Shown piece by piece: positions 41,693 to 49,352 of a stretch of DNA of 64,000 nucleotides. How positions within the stretch are numbered: position 1 is the first letter of the stretch; every line of letters starts with the position of its first letter. The translations under genes were made by a program, and so were the position numbers. This DNA comes from Pseudomonadales bacterium. GTDB lineage: Bacteria > Pseudomonadota > Gammaproteobacteria > Pseudomonadales > DC-out160. The notes beneath the pieces were generated by a model that had not been told where the DNA came from, ran no database searches, and was given only the letters and a program-made list of their open reading frames with translations. The stretch covers positions 190,038 to 254,037 of the forward strand of contig JAHRWA010000074.1 of the NCBI GenBank assembly GCA_019090455.1, given 5' to 3'.

Positions 41693-41760
41693 ACCATTCT
41701 TTCTTCACCCGTAAGTTCTGTAATTTGGAATATATTGCTTATTTTAGAAAGTGCTAACGT

Positions 41761-43101
41761 CTAATCAATTACAACCCACGCAATACTCGCGATCACTAGT
41801 GCTAAGCATAAGTTTAATACTAGACCCGTGTGCATCATTTTTTTCTGAGTGATATGGCCGGTAGAAAATACCAATGCATTGGGAGGCGTGGCCACTGGCA
41901 GCATGAATGCACAAGAAGCACAGAGAGCAATGACAACGGCAATGCCTGTGGTGGATAGATCGAGATCTTTGGCTATAGAGATAAATAAAGGGATCAATAG
42001 TGCGGCGCTTGCTGTGTTGCTGACTAACTCCGTTAAAAAAATAACAAATAGGCAAATGATAATCAGGACTAACCAATGATTGTTATCTGGTAGATGGCTA
42101 CTGATTAATTCAGCAAGCCAGGCGCTGGCTCCGGTAGATTGCAACAACGCACTTAAGGTCAAGCCGCCACCGAATAAAATCAAAATCCCCCAATTTGTTT
42201 TCGCCGTGAATTCTTCAAATTTAAGTGATCCGCTACCGACGAGAAATACAATGGCCAACACAGCAATCACAGCATCCAAACCTCGATTAATACCTAACAA
42301 CTCGGATAAGTGACTGCTGGAAACCCAGCCCAATGCCGTGCAGGCAAAGATTATAATCACACCGATGTGTTGTCGGTTGATGTTGAGCGGTGTGTGATTT
42401 AAAACGAGTTGTTGTTCAAAGGTAGGGCGTAACAAAAAATAGAGCAATGCCACCATAATGGGGAATAATATTAAAAAGAACGGTATACCCCAGCTTAACC
42501 AATCCCTAAAAGTGAGGCCCGCTGCGGCGGCGGCGATTGCGTTGGGTGGGCTACCGATTAAAGTCGCCATGCCACCGATGTTACCGGAGTAGGCTAAACC
42601 CAGTAATACAAAGGTATATAATGATGCTTCCCTTCTGGGATCGTGATCCGATAATAAACCTAAAGCCAATGGCAGCATCATCGCCACTGTCGCTGTATTA
42701 CTAATCCACATGGATAGCAATGCAGTAATGAGAAACAGCAACAAAATTGAGAGCAGAGGGCGACCTCCCGATAGAGATAAAATTTTGCCCGCTAAAGCAC
42801 GATCTAGATGATGTTTTTCTAGAGCGGCCGCAAGCGCAAAACCCCCCATAAAAATAAAAATAATCGGATTAGCGAATTGGGAGAAAGCCTCTTTGCTCGA
42901 AAAAATTCCAGCTAAAATAGCCAACACCGGAATTAACAATGCAGTAACGCTAATGGCAATCGCTTCACTGATCCACAGCCAGGCCACGGTACTGAATATT
43001 GCCAATCCCATTCGAACGGAAGATTCTGCGTCCACTGTTGAGTAAAGAATGATTCCAGTACTCACTGCAGAAATGAGATGAAAAACCGATTTAGTTGTCA
43101 T
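41761..43101 (-). CDS. SLC13/DASS-family sodium-anion symporter
   Basis: 446-residue inner-membrane protein with about 11-12 helices. The conserved SNT motifs occur twice: ISNTATVAMMLPLAL near residue 135 and LVSNTASAALLIPLF near 365, each in a helical hairpin that binds sodium and the carboxylate. PVATPPNALVFSTGHI near the C-terminus matches the family. Substrates in the family are dicarboxylates, citrate or sulfate; position next to glutamate dehydrogenase suggests a TCA-linked acid, by inference only. Confidence 0.87.
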   Translation of the reverse strand: MTTKSVFHLISAVSTGIILYSTVDAESSVRMGLAIFSTVAWLWISEAIAISVTALLIPVLAILAGIFSSKEAFSQFANPIIFIFMGGFALAAALEKHHLDRALAGKILSLSGGRPLLSILLLFLITALLSMWISNTATVAMMLPLALGLLSDHDPRREASLYTFVLLGLAYSGNIGGMATLIGSPPNAIAAAAAGLTFRDWLSWGIPFFLILFPIMVALLYFLLRPTFEQQLVLNHTPLNINRQHIGVIIIFACTALGWVSSSHLSELLGINRGLDAVIAVLAIVFLVGSGSLKFEEFTAKTNWGILILFGGGLTLSALLQSTGASAWLAELISSHLPDNNHWLVLIIICLFVIFLTELVSNTASAALLIPLFISIAKDLDLSTTGIAVVIALCASCAFMLPVATPPNALVFSTGHITQKKMMHTGLVLNLCLALVIASIAWVVID

Positions 43102-43128
43102 GGTCGAATTTGTTTATGCCTGTGCGCG

Positions 43129-44493
43129 CTAAGTGATGCCGTAGGCTAGCATGGCGTCCGCTACTTTTACAAAGCCTGCAATATTCGCCCCCCGACTGTA
43201 GTCAATATGCTGGTTTTGATCGAGACCGTATTGCTCACATTGGCTATGAATATGCTTCATGATTTGTTGTAAACGTAAGTCGACTTCATCCCGAGTCCAA
43301 GCTAAGCGTACTGCATTTTGACTTTGCTCTAATCCCGAAACGGAGACACCTCCGGCGTTTGCAGCCTTGGAAGGTCCGAATAATATTTTGGCATCCCGAA
43401 AAATTCGAATGGCAGTTGGTGTGCTGGGCATATTGGCGCCTTCTGCAACCAGCATGATGCCATTCTCGATCAGTTGATTGGCGCTGGCTTCATCTATTTC
43501 ATTTTGAGTCGCGCAGGGAAAAGCTAAATCAGCTGCGATGGCCCAAGGTCGCTGATCTGGATAAAAGTGGGCGTTTGGATATTGTTCGGCATATTCAGAA
43601 ACACGACCTCGGCGCATTAATTTTAGGTGCTTGATCCAATTTAACTTGTTGACATCAATGCCATCAGGGTCATGAATAAATCCACTTGAATCGGACAAAG
43701 TGAGTACTTTGACGCCCTCTGAGATTAACTTTTCTGCGCAGTACAATGCGACATTACCGGCTCCAGAAACTAATGCTGTTTTTCCTTTGAGGGAATCGAC
43801 TTGTCGAGCCAGCATGTGTTGGCTGAAATAGACTACGCCATACCCGGTGGCTTCAGTGCGAACCAAGCTGCCTCCAAATGTGATTCCTTTACCCGTAAGA
43901 GAGCCATTGAACCGATTTTGGAGATGTTTGTATTGACCAAATAAGTAGCCCATTTCTCTGGCACCTACACCGATATCGCCTGCTGGGATATCGGTGTCTT
44001 CGCCGATGTGGCGAGATAATTCCACCATTAACGCCTGACAGAATCGCATCACTTCGCGATCGCTCTTGCCTTTCGGGTCAAAGTTGCTACCGCCTTTGGC
44101 ACCACCCATAGGCAGACCCGTCAACGCATTTTTGAACGATTGTTCAAAACCCAGAAACTTAAGTATGCTTTGACTTACATTGGGGTGAAAACGTAAGCCG
44201 CCTTTGTAGGGGCCGATTGCGTTACTAAATTGCACTCTCCAGGCTCGGTTACAACAGACTTGCCCTTCGTCGTTTTCCCAGCAGACACGAAAAATGATAA
44301 TTCTGTCCGGCTCAGTCATACGCTCAAGTATATGGCTGTCAGCGTATTTGGGGTGTTCCAGTGAAAAAGGCATGACTGATTCTGTGAACTCTTGCACCGC
44401 TTGATGGAATTCGTATTCAGCAGGATTGCGTTCTCGTATACCTTCATTAAACCGATCTATTTTATCTTGGTGGCTGTTGGAAGTTGGTTCCAT
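43129..44493 (-). CDS. gdhA: NADP-specific glutamate dehydrogenase
   Basis: Assimilates ammonium by reductive amination of 2-oxoglutarate. 454 residues, hexameric class I length. The substrate segment GGLRFHPNVSQSILKFLGFEQ, catalytic Lys region LPMGGAKGGSNFDPKGKSD and the Rossmann motif VSGAGNVALYCAEKL are clear. The GxGxxA-type fingerprint with Ser at the following strand (LSDSSG) fits NADP use. It sits 27 bases upstream of the SLC13 transporter on the same strand. Confidence 0.95.
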   Translation of the reverse strand: MEPTSNSHQDKIDRFNEGIRERNPAEYEFHQAVQEFTESVMPFSLEHPKYADSHILERMTEPDRIIIFRVCWENDEGQVCCNRAWRVQFSNAIGPYKGGLRFHPNVSQSILKFLGFEQSFKNALTGLPMGGAKGGSNFDPKGKSDREVMRFCQALMVELSRHIGEDTDIPAGDIGVGAREMGYLFGQYKHLQNRFNGSLTGKGITFGGSLVRTEATGYGVVYFSQHMLARQVDSLKGKTALVSGAGNVALYCAEKLISEGVKVLTLSDSSGFIHDPDGIDVNKLNWIKHLKLMRRGRVSEYAEQYPNAHFYPDQRPWAIAADLAFPCATQNEIDEASANQLIENGIMLVAEGANMPSTPTAIRIFRDAKILFGPSKAANAGGVSVSGLEQSQNAVRLAWTRDEVDLRLQQIMKHIHSQCEQYGLDQNQHIDYSRGANIAGFVKVADAMLAYGIT

Positions 44494-44633
44494 TGAGAGG
44501 GTTCCTGATTTTATAGGGTAGGTTGTCGCGTCACACCTGGTATTATATTAAATAGAGATTAACTTATTTTAGTATTCTGATGGCGGTATATTGGTACTTA
44601 TGCAGTATAAATTCTACGGGCTGAAATTATAAA

Positions 44634-45017
44634 ATGAAAGAATGTAACCAATGCGGAAAGTGCTGCGTAAATTACAGTGATGGAGGGCTATCGGCATTAA
44701 CCAGTGAAATTGAATATTGGGAGGTATTTAGACCCGAAATATCTCGCTATGTGAGTGACGGAAGAATATGGATGTCTCCTACTACGGGCGAGCAATTGAA
44801 GCGCTGTCCGTGGTTGCGACAGGTGGAAAATGAAGAGAAGTATACTTGTGATATTTATCACGACCGACCTGATGATTGTAAACACTATCCTGTGACGATT
44901 GATCAAATGGTTCAGGATGAATGTGAAATGATAGAAGTGTCGGATTTGTCGCAGCCGGAGAAAGCCCAGAAAACCTTGGATCGGATAATGGTGGATAGTC
45001 GGCCACCGGTATTGTAG
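44634..45017 (+). CDS. YkgJ-family cysteine-cluster protein
   Basis: 127-residue soluble protein with the CxxCGKCC pattern at residues 4-11 and later CPWL, CDIYHDRPDDCKHYP, the conserved cysteines proposed to bind zinc or an iron-sulfur cluster. Function in the family is unknown. It precedes the periplasmic Spy-like gene by 18 bases on the same strand. Confidence 0.8.
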   Translation: MKECNQCGKCCVNYSDGGLSALTSEIEYWEVFRPEISRYVSDGRIWMSPTTGEQLKRCPWLRQVENEEKYTCDIYHDRPDDCKHYPVTIDQMVQDECEMIEVSDLSQPEKAQKTLDRIMVDSRPPVL

Positions 45018-45035
45018 AAAATAAAAGGAGAGAAT

Positions 45036-45575
45036 ATGAAACGTTTTATTTATGTAATGGTGTTGAGTAGCATTTCATTGATGACATTTGCTGAGACTAG
45101 TGGATCCTATGCAGGGCAAGAAAATCGTGAGATTAAAGCGCTGTCACAACAAAATGTGGCGGATTATCTTCAGGGTAAAGGGTTAGGCTATGCGAAAGCG
45201 GCGGAGCTAAATCATTATCCCGGTCCTAAACATGTGCTAGAGGTGGCCGCGCGACTTAATCTTACTAGAGAACAAGTAGACCAAACTCAAATACTATTCG
45301 ATACAATGAAAAGCGAGGCATCAAAGCTGGGAAAACACTATATCGAAAAAGAACAGCTACTTGATAAGCTGTTTGCTAGTGGCACCCTATCCGCAGATTT
45401 CCTTAAAAGTATATTGTCTGAGATTGGGGCTCTTAAGGCACAGATCCGATACGTACATCTAAATGCCCACCTTGAACAAAAAACGCTACTGACTGCGTAC
45501 CAGATTAATTTGTACGATCAATTACGAGGTTACGGGAATGCCTCTCATGATCACCATCACTCCCATACTCACTAA
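45036..45575 (+). CDS. Spy/CpxP-like periplasmic protein with C-terminal His tail
   Basis: 179 residues with a signal peptide (MVLSSISLMTFA). Residues about 65-90 (PGPKHVLEVAARLNLTREQVDQTQILFD) match the LTxxQ-type helical motif of Spy, CpxP and heavy-metal-resistance proteins, but only one copy is clear. The C-terminus is HDHHHSHTH, a likely metal-binding tail. A strong AAAGGAGAG ribosome site precedes the ATG. The next gene starts at the base after its stop. A chaperone or metal-sensing role is inferred. Confidence 0.7.
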   Translation: MKRFIYVMVLSSISLMTFAETSGSYAGQENREIKALSQQNVADYLQGKGLGYAKAAELNHYPGPKHVLEVAARLNLTREQVDQTQILFDTMKSEASKLGKHYIEKEQLLDKLFASGTLSADFLKSILSEIGALKAQIRYVHLNAHLEQKTLLTAYQINLYDQLRGYGNASHDHHHSHTH

Positions 45576-45869
45576 ATGAAACACCTCTACCGAATTATTC
45601 TCAAGGGGTATATAGAGGTTCCCGATTGCGATATTGCGGCTGTCAAAGAAGCGTTGCCTCGACATATCGAGTTAACGAGACAAGAGCAGGGTTGTTTGGT
45701 ATTCGAAGTTTCTCAAGATGAAGAGGTTAGCAATCGGTTCAATGTCTATGAAGAATTTATTGATCGTCACTCTTTTTCTTTCCATCAAGATCGAGTTAGA
45801 AAATCTACGTGGGGAGCTGTTTCTGCGAATGTCGAAAGGCACTATCAAATAATGGAGGTTGAGTATTAG
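45576..45869 (+). CDS. Antibiotic-biosynthesis-monooxygenase (ABM) domain protein
   Basis: 97-residue dimeric alpha-beta-barrel protein. The family pattern ALPRHIELTRQEQGCLVFEVSQDEEVSNRFNVYEEFIDRHSFSFHQ is clear and covers residues about 25-75. Such proteins act as quinol monooxygenases, haem-degrading or small-molecule enzymes; the substrate is not evident. It begins directly after the Spy-like stop, implying coupled translation. Confidence 0.8.
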   Translation: MKHLYRIILKGYIEVPDCDIAAVKEALPRHIELTRQEQGCLVFEVSQDEEVSNRFNVYEEFIDRHSFSFHQDRVRKSTWGAVSANVERHYQIMEVEY

Positions 45870-45970
45870 GTAGAATGATTTATTTGGCCTAAACTCGATA
45901 GAGTACAAAACTTCAGGGTATCAGTTTCGAGTATAGATTGGGTTTAGCAAATACAAGGAAGAATAGAGTG

Positions 45971-46321
45971 ATGGACAATACGATGAAAGTTATTTTGGCA
46001 ATGCTGTTTTCTATAACAATCGCCGCTTGTGGTAGTGACGATTTGGATGATCGATCCTCCGAGGAAATTGTCGCTGAATTTAGTGCTGCTGTATTAGGCT
46101 CAAATGATTGTGCCACGGATGATGAATGCGTTCTGGTCCATACTGAATGTCCTCTTGGGTGTGCCTCCGAGGTAAATGTTGATGAGGAAGAGACAATCAT
46201 GAATTTGGCTAGTGTATTGAAGGAAGAATACGCCAGTGGTGGTGTTGATTGCAGCTATGGCTGTGTTCAATCAATGGCGGTTTGCGTTATTGATAAATGC
46301 GAAACACAATCGCTATTTTGA
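45971..46321 (+). CDS. Cysteine-rich lipoprotein, hypothetical
   Basis: 116 residues with a lipobox (FSITIAAC). The mature part has eight Cys besides the lipidated one, in two clusters: C-x5-C-x6-C-x3-C and C-x3-C-x6-C-x4-C, consistent with four disulfides. An acidic linker (DDLDDRSSEE) follows the lipid Cys. AAGGAAG lies upstream of the ATG at 45971; a more distal start at 45938 is not needed. No known domain was recognised. Confidence 0.65.
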   Translation: MDNTMKVILAMLFSITIAACGSDDLDDRSSEEIVAEFSAAVLGSNDCATDDECVLVHTECPLGCASEVNVDEEETIMNLASVLKEEYASGGVDCSYGCVQSMAVCVIDKCETQSLF

Positions 46322-46346
46322 GTGCCTGCATCTGCTAGCCCCCCCT

Positions 46347-46396
46347 GCGACAATTTGTCGCGTGACATTGTGTCGCATTTTCACTTGCCAGCAAGT
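46347..46396 (+). terminator. Alternative hairpins upstream of the Met-rich OMP gene
   Basis: GCGACA-ATT-TGTCGC (46347-46361) is a perfect hairpin, and a second TGTCGC at 46371-46376, followed by ATTTT, can pair with the same GCGACA. Immediately after, ACTTGC-CA-GCAAGT (46383-46396) forms another palindrome. The group may end the lipoprotein transcript or regulate the gene at 46463. Confidence 0.5.
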
Positions 46397-46462
46397 CGGT
46401 TAGTCTTCGTCGCAGCTAAATGTATTTCTTTTTTATGCTAACTGATGTCTTCGGGGCCTATC

Positions 46463-47635
46463 ATGCAAAAATCCATCTTCTCCGCGATAGCGGTATTACT
46501 GCTATCAACCTATATCTCTTACGCAGAAGCTTATGTTGGACTCTGTTGCGCCAAGTGTGGCGGAAATATGCCGCTCAATATCATGGGTGCAGGAGTGCCT
46601 GAAACTAAGGAGTTTCGCTTTAAAGTCAGTCCTATGTTCATGTCGATGGATGGGTTAACTCAGGACGGGGATAGCGTGGCAGCTGACAGCTTATTGGGAA
46701 TGCCGATGATGATGGGTCAACCTACGGGCAAATTTATGGCCGTACCCACGACGATGGATATGAGGATGCTCAACCTTACCGCCGCCTATAGTTTCACAGA
46801 TGATTTGTTTGGTGGCGTGATGTTGATGTACAAAGACAATGCCATGGATATGCAGTTCAGCACCATGATGCAAGATATGACGGGGCAAAGCGGTTTTACC
46901 ATGGAGTCCTCTGGTGTCGCGGATACCATGTTAATGGGTAAGTATCGTCTGTTCACCGATGACCCGTTAATTCCCACAAACCAAGCATCTTTCATGTTTG
47001 GATTGAGTTTGCCCACAGGCTCGATTGATGAAACTAACTCGACTCATCCTATGGCCATGCGTCAGACAGAATTGTTGCCTTATGGTATGCAGCTAGGCTC
47101 CGGTACTTTCGATCCCACAATAGGCATCGTGTATTCCGCTTCCAAGTCACCCTATTGGTGGGGTGTGAATGCGATGTACACCGCTAGGCTACATGACAAT
47201 GATCGTGACTATCGTCTTGGCAATGAGTTTCGTTTTGATCTATACGGGATGTACCAGTTACGTCATGACTTGGTTGTGCAGCTACAGCTCAATGGTAGTC
47301 GCAGTAGCAGTATACGAGGCGAGATGGACGAAGCGAGCACCGGCGTATCGGGTCATGCGACAAAAAATGATGCTGGCTCTCCTTTTATGACACCCTTGTG
47401 GGATACCGATAACTACGGCGGGAGAAAAATTCTGGCGACAGTAGGTTTCCAGTGGCAACCTGCGACGTTACACATTATTGAGTTAGATGTGGGGGTTCCT
47501 GTTCATCAAAATCTCAACGGCATTCAATTGGAAGAAGAGTATCGGGTGATGTTCACTTGGTATCGAGAAATCCCCACTAAGGGTAGCGTTCGTTATACCG
47601 AACGTAAATCAGAAGACAGTACGTTGGGTTTTTAG
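46463..47635 (+). CDS. Methionine-rich outer-membrane beta-barrel protein with CC-x2-C motif
   Basis: 390 residues. A signal peptide (residues 1-23) is followed by YVGLCCAKCGGN, with Cys at 28, 29 and 32. The region to about residue 150 is very Met-rich (for example MPMMMGQ, MDMQFSTMMQDM). The rest has alternating amphipathic strands, wide use of Trp/Tyr and a shape like phenol-degradation/MetA-type porins, suggesting an outer-membrane barrel. GGGG seven bases before the ATG at 46463 favours it over an ATG at 46445. Met and Cys suggest soft-metal binding, possibly copper; this is inference. First gene of a three-gene operon. Confidence 0.65.
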   Translation: MQKSIFSAIAVLLLSTYISYAEAYVGLCCAKCGGNMPLNIMGAGVPETKEFRFKVSPMFMSMDGLTQDGDSVAADSLLGMPMMMGQPTGKFMAVPTTMDMRMLNLTAAYSFTDDLFGGVMLMYKDNAMDMQFSTMMQDMTGQSGFTMESSGVADTMLMGKYRLFTDDPLIPTNQASFMFGLSLPTGSIDETNSTHPMAMRQTELLPYGMQLGSGTFDPTIGIVYSASKSPYWWGVNAMYTARLHDNDRDYRLGNEFRFDLYGMYQLRHDLVVQLQLNGSRSSSIRGEMDEASTGVSGHATKNDAGSPFMTPLWDTDNYGGRKILATVGFQWQPATLHIIELDVGVPVHQNLNGIQLEEEYRVMFTWYREIPTKGSVRYTERKSEDSTLGF

Positions 47636-47652
47636 ATGTTGAGTGTTGAAGT

Positions 47653-47934
47653 ATGAAGTTAAGATTTGGATTGCTGTGTCTGATTGCGATAGTGGGGCTC
47701 GGCTGTACGGCGAGATCCATAACCCTACCTGATTCCGAATCATCCGCGGCACAACTTTATTCTGATAAGTGCAGTGCGTGTCATGCCTTACCCCACCCCA
47801 AACGTCATTCTGCAGCGGAATGGCCGCCGGTTTTCAAATTAATGGAACGTCGTATGCGCGAGCGGCATGTACCGGCTTTCAGCGCTGAGCAGAGAAGCGT
47901 GTTGCTAGGCTATCTACAAGATAATGCGCGCTAA
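47653..47934 (+). CDS. Lipid-anchored mini-cytochrome c
   Basis: 93 residues with a lipobox (AIVGLGC, Cys18) and one haem site CSACH at residues 40-44; LMERRM supplies a possible distal Met ligand. The fold is the smallest class I type. It is 17 bases after the outer-membrane protein gene and overlaps the next gene by 11 bases. A role in electron transfer between periplasmic partners is inferred. Confidence 0.8.
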   Translation: MKLRFGLLCLIAIVGLGCTARSITLPDSESSAAQLYSDKCSACHALPHPKRHSAAEWPPVFKLMERRMRERHVPAFSAEQRSVLLGYLQDNAR

Positions 47935-48532
47935 GGTGAGCTTAGTTCACAGTGGAACTCAAAAACCCAATAAGACCTATAGCACGATGTCTTGGTCCGT
48001 GCTGGGTAAAACGTTGGGTATGTTGTTTGGACTGGTATTTGGTCTTCTTTCGGGGCAAGTCTTTGCTGAAGATTCCTTTTCGAGTTTTGGTGTCGATATT
48101 CCTAAAACGAGATTAGAAGCGCCGGCTTTTACCTTGGCGGATTTACAGAATAATAATGTTGGTTTGAGCCATTACAAAGGAAAGGTCGTTCTACTTAATT
48201 TCTGGGCGACATGGTGTGAACCTTGTCGTGAAGAAATGCCATCGATGCAACGTTTGTGGGATCGGTATCGTGAACAGGGGTTTGTGATTGTTGCTGTCGC
48301 TGCGGACAAAGGTGGCTCCAAACCGGTGATTTCATTTGTCGAAAAGCTGGCATTAGATTATCCCATCTTGGTTGATCCAAAAGGCGATGTGAGAAATCGC
48401 TACGAAGTCGTCGGTCTACCCATGAGTTACTTGATTGCGCGCGATGGCAAGATGTCAGGTCGAATCATTGGCATTAGAGACTGGGACAGTCCTGAAGCCG
48501 ATGCCGTCGTGACGAGATTGCTGGCACAATAA
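47924..48532 (+). CDS. TlpA/ResA-like periplasmic thioredoxin
   Basis: Up to 202 residues; the ATG at 47924 overlaps the cytochrome gene, while the ATG at 47987 would give a more standard signal peptide (VLGKTLGMLFGLVFGLLSGQVFA). The thioredoxin domain has LNFWATWCEPC with the redox Cys pair, and VVGLPMSYLI with the cis-Pro. Related proteins reduce apocytochrome c or metal-site Cys, which fits both neighbours. Confidence 0.88.
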   Translation: MRAKVSLVHSGTQKPNKTYSTMSWSVLGKTLGMLFGLVFGLLSGQVFAEDSFSSFGVDIPKTRLEAPAFTLADLQNNNVGLSHYKGKVVLLNFWATWCEPCREEMPSMQRLWDRYREQGFVIVAVAADKGGSKPVISFVEKLALDYPILVDPKGDVRNRYEVVGLPMSYLIARDGKMSGRIIGIRDWDSPEADAVVTRLLAQ

Positions 48533-48725
48533 TTCAGTGTTCATCTTTTAGCGCTAAGCAATGTAATCAGCAATCATGTGTTTTCTTAGCCGTATTGAGT
48601 TTTTATTCCCCGTCTAGTAAGTCTTTCAGTCCGTGTCGAAAATGACTATCATGTCGGCACATGCGACAGCCATGGCTTAAATTAATTGATGACTTACTTT
48701 CAATCTACGACGGACAAGAGAAAAC

Positions 48726-49199
48726 ATGAAATTCCCCAAAATTGGTAACTTAGCCCCTGCGTTTTCTTTAGAAAATCAACACGGAGAAAAAATCACTCTC
48801 AAAGACCTTCGTGGTCAAAATGTGGTTATTTATTTCTATCCCAAAGCATCGACACCGGGATGCACTGTACAAGCCTGCGGGATTCGGGATGAAGAAAAAG
48901 CATTTAAAAAACTCAATACCGTTGTGCTTGGGCTCAGCCCTGACCCGGTGAAACGGTTAATGAATTTCACCAATAAGCAAAATCTCAATTTCGATTTGTT
49001 GGCGGATGCAGATCACAAAATTGCGGATAAATACGGTGTTTGGGGCTTAAAGAAATTTATGGGTCGAGAGTATGATGGCATACATCGCATCACCTTTATT
49101 GTGGGTGAGGATGGACGACTCAAACATGTTTTTGAGAAAGTGAAGACCAAAACGCATCATGAAGAAGTGTTGGCGTACATAAAGGACAATCTGGTCTAA
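48726..49199 (+). CDS. bcp: Thioredoxin-dependent peroxiredoxin Bcp/PrxQ
   Basis: 157-residue peroxidase. The peroxidatic Cys46 is in STPGCT and the resolving Cys51 in the same helix (VQAC), the Bcp arrangement. The FYPKASTPGC segment and GVWGLKKFMGREYDGIHRITFIV are conserved. It reduces hydrogen peroxide and alkyl hydroperoxides with thioredoxin. It lies about 190 bases after the TlpA-like gene, probably with its own promoter. Confidence 0.92.
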   Translation: MKFPKIGNLAPAFSLENQHGEKITLKDLRGQNVVIYFYPKASTPGCTVQACGIRDEEKAFKKLNTVVLGLSPDPVKRLMNFTNKQNLNFDLLADADHKIADKYGVWGLKKFMGREYDGIHRITFIVGEDGRLKHVFEKVKTKTHHEEVLAYIKDNLV

Positions 49200-49243
49200 T
49201 CTATTTGTTTTCTAGGAATGGTTTTCTAGGAAAAGTTTTTTAA

Positions 49244-49277
49244 TAATAGTTTGATAGTAATAGTTTTATAGTAATAG
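49244..49277. repeat. 14-bp tandem repeat downstream of bcp
   Basis: TAATAGTTTGATAG at 49244-49257 is followed by TAATAGTTTTATAG at 49258-49271 (13 of 14 identical) and a partial third copy. A second small repeat of TTTTCTAGGAA lies just upstream. Confidence 0.8.
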
Positions 49278-49352
49278 AAAAGCCACTCGGTTTGAACGAA
49301 TTGATCTGTCCATTGTCTTTGATAACGTGAATAAATTATCGAGGAAGGGACT

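Noticed and set aside
46420..46602. Overlapping frame at the start of the Met-rich outer-membrane protein gene
   Set aside because: Out of frame with the signal peptide and CC-x2-C motif; no ribosome site.
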